From: Rubellicoccus peritrichatus
GTDB taxonomy: Bacteria; Verrucomicrobiota; Verrucomicrobiia; Opitutales; Cerasicoccaceae
DNA: 64,000 nucleotides
Direction: 5' to 3'
NCBI RefSeq assembly: GCF_033100135.1
Contig: NZ_CP136920.1
Span: 2,413,001-2,477,000, forward strand
How positions within the stretch are numbered: position 1 is the first letter of the stretch; every line of letters begins with the position of its first letter. Under the pieces are notes generated by a model that saw only the letters and a program-made list of their open reading frames with translations, made no database searches and was not told the DNA's origin. A program made the position numbers and the translations under genes. Positions 10,201 through 16,907 of the stretch are shown here, one piece after another.

Positions 10201-11890
10201 CAGAAAGCCCATCATTGGCAATGGCACCGTAATCGGTCACATTGTAGAAGGTGTGAGTCGCTGGAGTGATTTCTGGTGGAATATCTGCTTGAGAATTCAG
10301 ACCTGTATAGGAAAAGTCTGGCAGCTTGGGAATCTCTCCTGAAGCCAATCCCGAAAGGAAATCAGAGTAAGTTTGAGATGAATTTTCAAAGCCAGTGATC
10401 GAGCTGCCGACCCCGGAAGATTCAGGATCCGTGGCATCCCTGTATAGGGTCAAGTCACGTCGAAAACCAGAACCGACAAGGGCGACACGAATTCGGGAAT
10501 CATCGAGATCCATTTGGCTTATGTGCTGCTGTAAATTATAGCCATTCAGAACAAAAGCGTTTTCAGTATCCTCAGGTAGTGGGAGTCGTGCGATTTCTTC
10601 ATACATGGAAGTTTGCAATACTCGAGCTTTGATCTGTTGGCCTGTGCCCATTGAATCTGTTGCCAGGTTGTCGTAACTTTGGCTTCCGTCTTCCTTCGTG
10701 TAGCTCAAGTAAACGCAGTATTCATTGTCCTCCGGAAAGCTTCCTTCTTCTTTGAGGTCCAGGTTCAAGACGATACCCGAATACAGATTTCGGACATCGG
10801 ATAGATCGAAGTCCCAGGCGAGGATGCTGAATAGTCCGGTATTTGTGAAGCGCGTGAAATCGTCAATTTTGTAGGTGTCTGCGGTAATCGAAAATTTTGA
10901 AAGTGAGCCCGCATTGGAGGATTGAGACGTCGATGAAAAGCTTGCCTGATATGGTGCGCGATCAAGGGGATCGCCTTGGGTTCGCGTTAAGCCGGTGATT
11001 GTTCGTGATTCCTGATTGTCGCCTGCGGTATTTGCACTGGCTGGTTGGGTTGAAGTATAGTCAGAAATTAGGTTGTAGATTTTTACTCTGGACGACACGG
11101 GACTGCCGGAAATGAAACTTCCGATTCCTCCAGAGCCTGCATCTTCGGCATCACGGTAGAGTGTCATGTCTCGCCGAAATCCGCTTCCCGTTATCGCAAT
11201 GCGAAGATTCATTTGCCCTGCAGGCATTCGACTTACGATAGGATCAAGAGAGAAAGAAGGGATTTGAATTCTGCCGTCCACGTCTGCGTCGAAGCTGAAT
11301 GAAGCAATTTTTGTGTAGAGCGAAGTGTTCTGAACGTGTTGCTTAATGTCCTGACCTGTCCCCATTTGCGATGTTGACGTTGAGTCGTAGCTCAGGCCAG
11401 AGAAATTATCTGTATAACTCACATAGACATCAAAGTTCATGTCTCCACCTCTGCTGCTGAGAGCGAGGTCCAGATTCAACTTCAGATTTGAGTAGCCGGC
11501 TTGCGTAGGTGCCAGATCAAAGTCCCAGGCGGCGATACTGAATAGTCCTGTGTTTTGAAAGCGAGTGAAAGTGTTAATCTGGTAGCTCTCTTCGTCTGCA
11601 ATGAAGGTACTGAGATCGCCAGCATTTGAAGTCTGTGAAGTGGATGCGAAGCTTCCGCTGAATAGTGCTTCGGAGGCACCGGTGCCCGTTGTTCGTGTTG
11701 TTCCTGAAATCGTTCGACTTTCCTGATTAGTACCATCTGCATTGGCTGTCAGTGGCGTCAGTGTCGTGTTTTCCGGAATGAAGTTGAATAACCGGACTTG
11801 TGCATCACAGGTATTACTAAGCAAAAATACCAGCGCCAACTTAGCGGTAAAGTCGCGTATACTTGCCGATTCATGGGGTAGGATCGTCAT
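7205..11890 (-). CDS. Giant secreted protein: duplicated N-terminal domain, Pectate_lyase_3/DUF4955-type beta-helix, Ig-like and discoidin-like domains
   Basis: 1561 residues with a signal peptide (FTAKLALVFLLSNTCDAQ). Residues ~31-266 and ~267-505 are a tandem duplication; both contain TGLFSI-x-AWDFDL, a V-Y-x-SYT strand, QMGTGQ/SMGTGQ and TLYRDA. A Pectate_lyase_3-type beta-helix begins at ~548 (FYNVTDYGAIANDG, VVFFPPGRFIA) and runs to ~1022, ending with YDLNEG, TFWNWN and LARRLGAVPEWI, shared with the proteins at 16908 and 20764. Then come an Ig-like domain (~1030-1130), a discoidin-like domain (~1165-1340) and a C-terminal region with VQFSNDLTNW. The family, which I recall as DUF4955, has no activity known to me; a lyase or hydrolase role is inferred from fold and location. 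It lies between symporter and fucosidase in one operon. Confidence 0.8.
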   Translation of the reverse strand: MTILPHESASIRDFTAKLALVFLLSNTCDAQVRLFNFIPENTTLTPLTANADGTNQESRTISGTTRTTGTGASEALFSGSFASTSQTSNAGDLSTFIADEESYQINTFTRFQNTGLFSIAAWDFDLAPTQAGYSNLKLNLDLALSSRGGDMNFDVYVSYTDNFSGLSYDSTSTSQMGTGQDIKQHVQNTSLYTKIASFSFDADVDGRIQIPSFSLDPIVSRMPAGQMNLRIAITGSGFRRDMTLYRDAEDAGSGGIGSFISGSPVSSRVKIYNLISDYTSTQPASANTAGDNQESRTITGLTRTQGDPLDRAPYQASFSSTSQSSNAGSLSKFSITADTYKIDDFTRFTNTGLFSILAWDFDLSDVRNLYSGIVLNLDLKEEGSFPEDNEYCVYLSYTKEDGSQSYDNLATDSMGTGQQIKARVLQTSMYEEIARLPLPEDTENAFVLNGYNLQQHISQMDLDDSRIRVALVGSGFRRDLTLYRDATDPESSGVGSSITGFENSSQTYSDFLSGLASGEIPKLPDFSYTGLNSQADIPPEITPATHTFYNVTDYGAIANDGLSDRSAIIATVAAAENDGGPAVVFFPPGRFIARDADDVGAPSIRIKKDNIVIKGSGMYSSGTEIVIKSESHNNYVFSFKPDLQDVSFRGARTLTNLPSLPARGMMEVEVDNTSQLNVGDIVRLAAVLPNTFDEFKAYFAPLSDDGSITEYFNFSSGGGFDWRSDFYSNHEITSIDGNTVRFKEPIQAEYEFASETYIGGPRIAQIYEDGDKMMENSGVEDIAFSSTYNNTFSHFFNRAADGYNFLSLSDIRESWVRRVRFDSGSRCLFWESNGKNNLSYDILFEGNSGHYSITVASNSYGVQASYLRENNASHHGFGATSSAFSTVYHRCNQFGGPEGHSGYPQATLYDLNEGDLSLHRIGGAPPHQGKYTTFWNWNQSLFVPTNSGIKDPVTGSNTATTLESRNVDFWPDKIVRPFIIGQHGSSLNVDQPYRDLEVYELSGKKAIEESLFETQLARRLGAVPEWISERSKSFEEVTRYTQVDIASPFNDTSYAAGDTISVTPRFHPKFNLSHLNILELRASRGHHLEFKEETVAASTSKTNNALDWTPDSPGPWRLRLRLTNSLQEEIYSDPIYVYIVPSGGESTLPINSYWHQPRSLEARDIMTLSEDINYTDLDNYHAQVRAIEQAEVQPNLNSSGSGIIDGNINSNATSSLGFENSGATGMVFDLGSSQRIDFVDFYVPSGNANADLFGRLHIQVSDRPDAQYSYTNSDFTWKTVRRFGDARTSGRMRFNGNRQSRAYLPFNTTGRYVRVLVFDFDSRSNGDDLSEITIGSFNAIDPANLSTEATTQSSFSGESSEYFIAQSNGVTLVRDLVPNRDGDRYLTNTATLEFNDKQVLADPLQNWLAQQFSGEYGNPATEPTIWGAFANPDNDSYINLYEYLVSASPTAPTSVVSTLGVESIAPVSFIHDNAIAYTIHVPRNRLGIEYQVQFSNDLTNWIDGPVYKTSFDGLSISRADVGFPTHSVTMTNDYFEINDTYLSQVGLQDAEFIRINVLHEQ
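10390..11800 (-). repeat. Tandem duplication of a ~235-residue N-terminal domain
   Basis: Two copies (about 11800-11091 and 11090-10390) encode the same secreted beta-rich domain. Conserved points are N-Q-E-S-R-T-I-x-G near the start, TSQ-x-SNAG, F-TRF-x-NTGLFSI, WDFDL, MGTGQ and GSGFRRD-x-TLYRDA. The copies have diverged at the protein level, so the duplication is old. The stand-alone PEP-CTERM protein at 19847-20656 appears to be a third, more distant member. Confidence 0.75.
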
Positions 11891-11919
11891 GATTAAAATG
11901 GGGTAGGGTGGTGAGCAGG

Positions 11920-13767
11920 CTATTCGTTGGTTTCAGTCGCTAGCTCGGTGATTTGGGTAGTGTTGTTGAGCTTAACTTTTGTCATCAATCTGCGGTACCG
12001 CATGTAAAGAAAGGTTCCGATTCCCACGACTGTCCCTCCGCCGTAGATGAACAACATTCGATCATTCAGGGTGTTGGGAATGAAGGTTCCAAGCATGATT
12101 GCACCACCGCACATCATACAAAGTAATCCGATAATGCGATATTGTGAGGCATCAAGGTTCATCGCCTGGTGTTGAGCGTCATCGTATTTGCCATGCTCGA
12201 TATCGATGATGGGAGTTCGCATGTCTTCGAAGAAAGCGTTCACCTCGGTTTTGAATGCTTCGCTTGTTCTTTTATAGAACAAGCTCGTAGAGAAATACCA
12301 GGCATAGGATATTATGTTAATTGCTAACCATCCAGTGAAGAATCGGAGGTCGGTTGCTTCAATGTCATTAAGTGGCTCGTTCATGCCGAGGAATTTGGCG
12401 AAATTCTGTGTGTCCGTGGCATCAGTCAGCCAGACGAAGTTGATCAGAAAGCCCAGTCCCATGCCGATGATAACGGTCGACCATGCGCTCCATCCCGGAG
12501 TGCGTTTAACCACAAGCCCCATCACCATTGGGACAACCATTGGCAATTGAAGCAGCGTGCTTAGGAGCATTGAGAATTGAAATATATTCAGGGTGCGGAA
12601 TTTGGTGATGAACAAGCCTATGACGATAATCAGGATTCCGAATAATAAGGTGAAGAGCATGCCGACGCGTACGAGTTCCTTTTCGCTGGCATTGGGGCGA
12701 AGGATGTCACGGTAGAAATTACAAACCAGGAAGCCGGCGTTTTTATTCAGTCCCGTATCCAGACTGGACATTTGGACTGCAAAAATGGCGCAGACCAGAA
12801 GACCCAGCATGCCAGTGGGGAGGACTTTCATTGCGATGGCAACATAGGCTCCCTCCGTTGCTTTTTCCTCAAGATTTGGAAGTGCAGATTGCAGATCGGG
12901 AATGACCCATGTGCATGCCATGATTGGTAGAAAGACCATCAGAGGGAGGAATGGAGTGAAGGCTTGCATGATGGCCTGACGTGTTGCCTCCCGGTCGTTT
13001 TTTACCTTCAAAAAATAGCTGCCCGAATCATTGATGTTTGCGACTCTTAGGAGATTACTGATTGCAGTGACAACGAGTAGCGGTATCCAGATGGCTGGCC
13101 GACTCCACAGGTTGAAGTCCGTCATCTCCGGAGGAAGTTTATCAAAAAAACCAGTGACACCTCCGACTTCCGGGAGCATGAACACCCGCACGCATACAAT
13201 AGTGACGACAACGAAGGTAATCATCCCCTGGACGAAGTCCGAAACCGAAACCGCCCATGCTCCACCTGTCAGCGCCATCAAAGTTATCACTGCGCCAAGT
13301 GCTATGACGGTATACTCGATTTCGATACCAATCGCTGCGCCGACGAAGATCGCGATAATGTGCAAGGCCATTCCTGAGTAAAAGATACCAATCGGCACCG
13401 AGACCCAGACCCAGAACTGTTCGGAGGCCCGTCCATAGCGTCGCCGGACTGCATCTGCGGACGTAATAACACGCATGCGCCGGAATCTTTTAGCGAAATA
13501 GAAGATCAGCAAAGGCATGCCAATTAATGCCATGAAGTAAGTCAGGATTTGGAAAAATCCTGTGTTATAAACACGAACTCCTGCCGCAGAGAATGTCCAT
13601 AGGGAGATGCTCGACATGATGGTCGACAGTCCGCTCATCCACCAGAGCATGCTGCCACCACCACGGAAATAGTCGCTACTGTCCTTATTGAGCGCCTTGC
13701 AGATCATGCCGATCGACAGCATTACCCCCAGATATGATACAACGACGACCCAGTCCCATGTTTGCAT
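11920..13767 (-). CDS. SSS-family sodium:solute symporter
   Basis: 615 residues with at least 13 hydrophobic helices, starting at the N-terminus (WDWVVVVSYLGVMLSIGMI). The segment DYFRGGGSMLWWMSGLSTIMSSIS carries the GG-x-x-x-x-WW-x-x-G-x-S pattern of the SSS (SLC5) family, which moves sugars, acids or other small solutes with Na+. Later GGAWAVSVSDFVQGMITFV and LDTGLNKNAGFLV also fit. SSS members beside glycoside hydrolases and LacI regulators in Verrucomicrobiota are thought to import mono- or disaccharides or uronates released outside. The exact substrate cannot be read from sequence. First gene of the leftward run into the giant beta-helix protein; the palindrome at 13771-13781 lies just before its start codon. 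Confidence 0.88.
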   Translation of the reverse strand: MQTWDWVVVVSYLGVMLSIGMICKALNKDSSDYFRGGGSMLWWMSGLSTIMSSISLWTFSAAGVRVYNTGFFQILTYFMALIGMPLLIFYFAKRFRRMRVITSADAVRRRYGRASEQFWVWVSVPIGIFYSGMALHIIAIFVGAAIGIEIEYTVIALGAVITLMALTGGAWAVSVSDFVQGMITFVVVTIVCVRVFMLPEVGGVTGFFDKLPPEMTDFNLWSRPAIWIPLLVVTAISNLLRVANINDSGSYFLKVKNDREATRQAIMQAFTPFLPLMVFLPIMACTWVIPDLQSALPNLEEKATEGAYVAIAMKVLPTGMLGLLVCAIFAVQMSSLDTGLNKNAGFLVCNFYRDILRPNASEKELVRVGMLFTLLFGILIIVIGLFITKFRTLNIFQFSMLLSTLLQLPMVVPMVMGLVVKRTPGWSAWSTVIIGMGLGFLINFVWLTDATDTQNFAKFLGMNEPLNDIEATDLRFFTGWLAINIISYAWYFSTSLFYKRTSEAFKTEVNAFFEDMRTPIIDIEHGKYDDAQHQAMNLDASQYRIIGLLCMMCGGAIMLGTFIPNTLNDRMLFIYGGGTVVGIGTFLYMRYRRLMTKVKLNNTTQITELATETNE

Positions 13768-13770
13768 TAT

Positions 13771-13781
13771 GTTAAATTAAC
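13771..13781. promoter_or_regulatory. Candidate LacI-1 operator before the symporter operon
   Basis: GTTAAATTAAC is a perfect 11-base palindrome around a central A, three bases from the symporter start codon. On the leftward strand a TTGACT box lies about 14 bases upstream of the extended site GCGTTAATTTAAC, so a bound repressor would cover the expected -10/start region. The partner LacI gene carries the complementary form GTTAATTTAAC at 15233-15243. Confidence 0.55.
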
Positions 13782-14013
13782 GCTATTATGGTGCCAGTCA
13801 ATACGAATCCTAACACGAATGTGCCAAAATGAGTTTTCCTTGGAGAAGTGCTTGTGGGAGTGGCTTAGGCTCTGATTTATCCTGCAGCGTGTTCTCGCGT
13901 AGGGTGTCATCCTCGTCTCAGTTCTGATAAGAATCGAGATGACGATGGCGAAATATGCCACGAAGCAGATCGTGGTTTTGGCCTAAATGTCGGAAGCGGC
14001 TGCTTTTTCCGTT

Positions 14014-15141
14014 TTAGATATGCCCCGGAGCATTTGCCACGGTTCCGCGATCAAGTAATTCCGTTTCCAGGGCTACTGAAAAATAGCTGGCCTCCGGATG
14101 GGTGATCCGCCGCTGAATAATTTCCGGGATGATTCGGCCGACTTGGCCAAATGGTAGCCTTACGCCTGACATCCTTTTCTTCATCCGTACCTTCACATCT
14201 GAGTGCAGGTAGGTTACAACGCTCATGTCTTCGGGGATATTGATACCTTCTTTTTCCAGATACTCCAGCATTGGAATGGCCAGGTCATCGGCTCCGCTTA
14301 TCACCGCGGTGGGAAGCTTCTTGAGCTTTAATATCGCCTTGGCTGCTTCTTCACCGGTGCGTTTTGAGTCAGTTTTTCGTTCTGACTCATGCATGTGCAG
14401 AGGGTGAACGATATACTCGTGTTTGACTGGGTCTTCCTCTATTCCCAAATCGAGAGCCCGCCACGATGCATATCTTGCGTAAGTGAAATTAAAGGCCTGT
14501 CGGTCAAAGCCAGAGCTCAAATCATATTTGTCGTAATCAATATTGCTGAGGGGATTGGACCGGTTTGGAGTGACCCATGCGAAATGCTTGTGCCCACGCG
14601 AAAGCAGAAGGTCGTAAATCATTGTCGCCGACTTGAATTCATTAAAGTAGACGCAATCAACCCCTGGTTGCACATCGTGTGATATTGCATACACAACTGG
14701 TGCGAGTTCCTGGAGCTTGCGCAGCCAACTATTTGGCAGCACTTGTCTCAAAACGATTCCATGGGTTTGCACCCTTGGGAATTTCTTGAGGAAGTCTTCG
14801 AGATCATCAGCTTCGATGATTTTTAAAATGCCTCCATTCTGAGCCAGGACATCACGCAAACCGCTCACGATCCTTGAGCCGAGTGAGCCGTCGACACCAA
14901 ACGAGCTTGGCTTGAAGGCCGGCATGACGACTCTCAGGTTATGGTCGGACGGGGTCGCATTGCCAAATCCGGGGAATACTTGCCCAACATGACGTTGATA
15001 CCCCAACGAAATGGCGACTTCCAGAACTCTGCGGCGCGTTTCTGCGTTGACCCTGCCGATGCCGCGAAGAGCTCTGGAAGCGGTCATCACGCTTACTCCA
15101 GCCTCATCGGCAACATCTTTCAAAATAGTTCTACCTGCCAT
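14014..15141 (-). CDS. LacI-family transcriptional regulator (LacI-1)
   Basis: Residues 4-50 are a LacI helix-turn-helix and hinge (TILKDVADEAGVSVMTASRA then LRGIGRVNAETRRRVLEVA, GYQ). A periplasmic-binding-protein-like effector domain follows to residue 375, with AISHDVQPGVDCVYFNEF, ISGADDLAIPMLEYLEKEGI and VRLPFGQVGR matching the usual order. LacI members of this kind sense sugars or sugar acids and repress nearby catabolic genes. It is transcribed towards the symporter operon with a 246-base gap. Its probable operators are the GTTAAWTTAAC sites in this window. The 375-residue length is slightly above the usual 330-350 because of an insert around residues 60-80. Confidence 0.9.
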   Translation of the reverse strand: MAGRTILKDVADEAGVSVMTASRALRGIGRVNAETRRRVLEVAISLGYQRHVGQVFPGFGNATPSDHNLRVVMPAFKPSSFGVDGSLGSRIVSGLRDVLAQNGGILKIIEADDLEDFLKKFPRVQTHGIVLRQVLPNSWLRKLQELAPVVYAISHDVQPGVDCVYFNEFKSATMIYDLLLSRGHKHFAWVTPNRSNPLSNIDYDKYDLSSGFDRQAFNFTYARYASWRALDLGIEEDPVKHEYIVHPLHMHESERKTDSKRTGEEAAKAILKLKKLPTAVISGADDLAIPMLEYLEKEGINIPEDMSVVTYLHSDVKVRMKKRMSGVRLPFGQVGRIIPEIIQRRITHPEASYFSVALETELLDRGTVANAPGHI

Positions 15142-15232
15142 ATCTTACGGCGAAATTTCGTTGGAAGTGGGTTTTGGTGCAAGGATTCTTTGCTGAAAAT
15201 GCATCATATGGTTTCCGATTTCTTCGTCATGG

Positions 15233-15243
15233 GTTAATTTAAC
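15233..15243. promoter_or_regulatory. Candidate LacI-1 operator before its own gene
   Basis: GTTAATTTAAC is a perfect palindrome with central T and the exact reverse complement of the site at 13771-13781. It lies 92 bases upstream of the LacI-1 start, which fits autoregulation. Confidence 0.5.
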
Positions 15244-15525
15244 ATTAGCATGGCTTTGGTAGATGTGAATCATTAAATGAAGTAAATTCAAGATTTGGCA
15301 ATGTTGTCTGATCTGATTGTATTGCGAAATCTAACTCAATGAGCACGCTTCAGTGCTCGCTTAGCATTCATCACTCAGCGTTCAGCGCTCACAACTTAAC
15401 TGTCAAAGAACGTTTACCGTCCGGTGATAAGTCTCGCGTAGAGTGCAACCTCCAGCTTTTGTTCGTCTAATCGTTTAAGACTTGGGCGGTCCCACACATG
15501 CGCTCCTGGGCAAGCGTGGCTGATT

Positions 15526-15552
15526 TGTCGGAGTTTTCAAAAACTCCTGCGA
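15526..15552. repeat. Imperfect hairpin in intergenic DNA
   Basis: GTCG-GAGTTTT and AAAACTC-ctg-CGAC face each other around a very short centre, with GGAGTTTT at 15530-15537 and AAAACTCC at 15540-15547. It could be a terminator or part of an untranslated RNA; there is no flanking T run or neighbouring gene end to decide. Confidence 0.35.
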
Positions 15553-15764
15553 CGACAGCCGAAAAACCACTCGTGGAAAAGTTTTCCTCACATCAACCCG
15601 GTCCTTGATTTAGATACTGAATCGAGCCCGATCCCGCCGAGGCAGAATCGTGTAAGGGAAAACCGTTAATCACCATTCGTGTTTTCGACAGCATGACTAT
15701 GGTGGTTTGTATATTCGATGAGCATTCATGCCACCGATTATAACATACCGAAATGATCCGTCAA

Positions 15765-15845
15765 TTGATCGGCTTGATAGCCTTGATCTGTTTGATCATT
15801 TGGATCATTGGGCTACGTTTGATCGCTTTGATATATTTGATATAC
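15765..15845. repeat. 9-base minisatellite (TTGATC units)
   Basis: TTGATC/TTGATA hexamers begin at 15765, 15774, 15783, 15792, 15801 (TGGATC), 15819, 15828 and 15837, a strict period of nine with one degenerate unit at 15810. In the rightward frame this reads as a tripeptide repeat of Leu/Phe-Asp-X. It ends 26 bases before the pseudopilin stop codon. Confidence 0.7.
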
Positions 15846-15871
15846 TGGCTATAGCCCTTTTGGGCGCTCGG

Positions 15872-16606
15872 TCACTTGGCCCAGTTGGTTTTGGCAACTC
15901 CGCCACCATCTCTCACTTGGACATGCCCATCCGCCATCAGCGCCAGGTAATTGCCTCCATAAGGAGATGCCATCCAGTCGCTATAGGATAGGCTTTCATC
16001 AAATACTGCAGCATTCCTCATCAGTTCCACGCTGGGTAGACCGCGTCTGGACTTGGGGCGATCTGCCGCTTGTGCTGCAATTGCTTCAAGCGTTAATGGC
16101 ATCTCGTTGTATTTGAGGTAACCCCATGGGCTGGCTTGTGGTTTTCCACCTTCCCCTCTCCAGGCATTTTCGGTGCTACTGCCCTCAATGTTATCTGAGG
16201 TGATGATATATAATGTTTGTCCCGGGTTTTCCTCGCATAATTCGCGCAGGAAGTTGGGGACGAATGGTTCGAGGATTTTCCCTTTTTCTGATGCTGGAAC
16301 TTCTACACCATGATAGTAGGGATATAAAGCCTTTGGTAGTCCTGTACTGGCTGTGGCATGAACGCCCCACCAAGAAGGGCCGGGCAGGCGACCACGATTG
16401 TCCTGCGCGTAGATAAGACTCGTCGTTCCGATTTGTCGCATCGTAGCAACTCCCTCGGTGGTATTCGATTTCTCCCGGACTGAGCCTATGGTAGGAATAA
16501 GGATGGCGGATAATACTCCTATTATCGCGATTACAACCAAAAGCTCCGTTAAAGTGAACCCGGACCTTTTGTGATCATTGTTTGAGTTAAAAGTAGATTG
16601 ATGCAT
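15872..16606 (-). CDS. Type II/IV pseudopilin-like protein (prepilin N-terminal cleavage domain)
   Basis: The N-terminus RSGFTLTELLVVIAIIGVL is a textbook prepilin signal: a basic leader, cleavage after Gly, Phe+1, Glu+5 and a hydrophobic helix. It is followed by a linker typical of the verrucomicrobial/planctomycetal pseudopilins (ATMRQIGTTSLIYAQDNRGRLPG). The C-terminus contains LALMADGHVQVRDGGG, the H-x-DG type motif of this family. 244 residues. Such proteins are numerous in Verrucomicrobiota; many are not near secretion genes, and their role (pseudopilus, surface anchoring of enzymes) is uncertain. It stands alone, divergent from the beta-helix lipoprotein, and shares the 301-base promoter region with it. 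Confidence 0.88.
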   Translation of the reverse strand: MHQSTFNSNNDHKRSGFTLTELLVVIAIIGVLSAILIPTIGSVREKSNTTEGVATMRQIGTTSLIYAQDNRGRLPGPSWWGVHATASTGLPKALYPYYHGVEVPASEKGKILEPFVPNFLRELCEENPGQTLYIITSDNIEGSSTENAWRGEGGKPQASPWGYLKYNEMPLTLEAIAAQAADRPKSRRGLPSVELMRNAAVFDESLSYSDWMASPYGGNYLALMADGHVQVRDGGGVAKTNWAK

Positions 16607-16907
16607 GTCCCTAACGGTTGGGGTGCTATGCTTTTCTAGGGTGGGGTGAAAAGCTTTTTTATGTTAATATAACTCAATGATGGCAATTTAAGCATGCTTT
16701 GCAAGGATAATTTTCTAATTCTTTTTGAATGAAGGCATTCTTGGATGGCGCCTATGGAAAAGTAAATGAAGGCCGATTTAATCTAATAATAAAGGTTGGA
16801 CGAATGTTGGATTTTCGAGGTAAGACTTTTCTGGATATCAGGAATGAGGCTGCAAAATCGACATAGGTCTTGCTAGTAGATCATTTTTGTGTTTTTTTAA
16901 CGCAAAT
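16607..16907. promoter_or_regulatory. Divergent promoter region between pseudopilin and lipoprotein genes
   Basis: AT-rich region containing the palindrome-like GTTAATATAAC at 16663-16673 (one mismatch from the LacI-1 site), 57 bases from the pseudopilin start, and TTTAACGCAAAT at 16896-16907 directly before the lipoprotein ATG. The latter resembles the TTTAACGCAA half of the 17-mer at 19715. No terminator or RNA gene seen. Confidence 0.4.

Larger units (their letters stand above)
15142..15871. other. Long intergenic region with hairpins, an operator and a 9-base tandem repeat
   Basis: This 730-base stretch has no convincing gene. It holds the operator at 15233-15243, a small hairpin at 15340-15357 (arms GAGCAC/GTGCTC), an extended imperfect hairpin around 15526-15552, and the 9-base minisatellite at 15765-15845. 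The rightward frame through the minisatellite (15728-15991) overlaps the pseudopilin gene in antisense and is not counted as a gene. Confidence 0.55.

Noticed and set aside
13909-13946. Imperfect inverted repeat downstream of LacI-1
   Set aside because: Two mismatches in a 12-base stem and no T run, so not called as a terminator.
15728-15991. Rightward open frame with a Leu/Phe-Asp-X repeat
   Set aside because: It owes its openness to the 9-base repeat, overlaps the pseudopilin gene in antisense and has no ribosome-binding site or known family.
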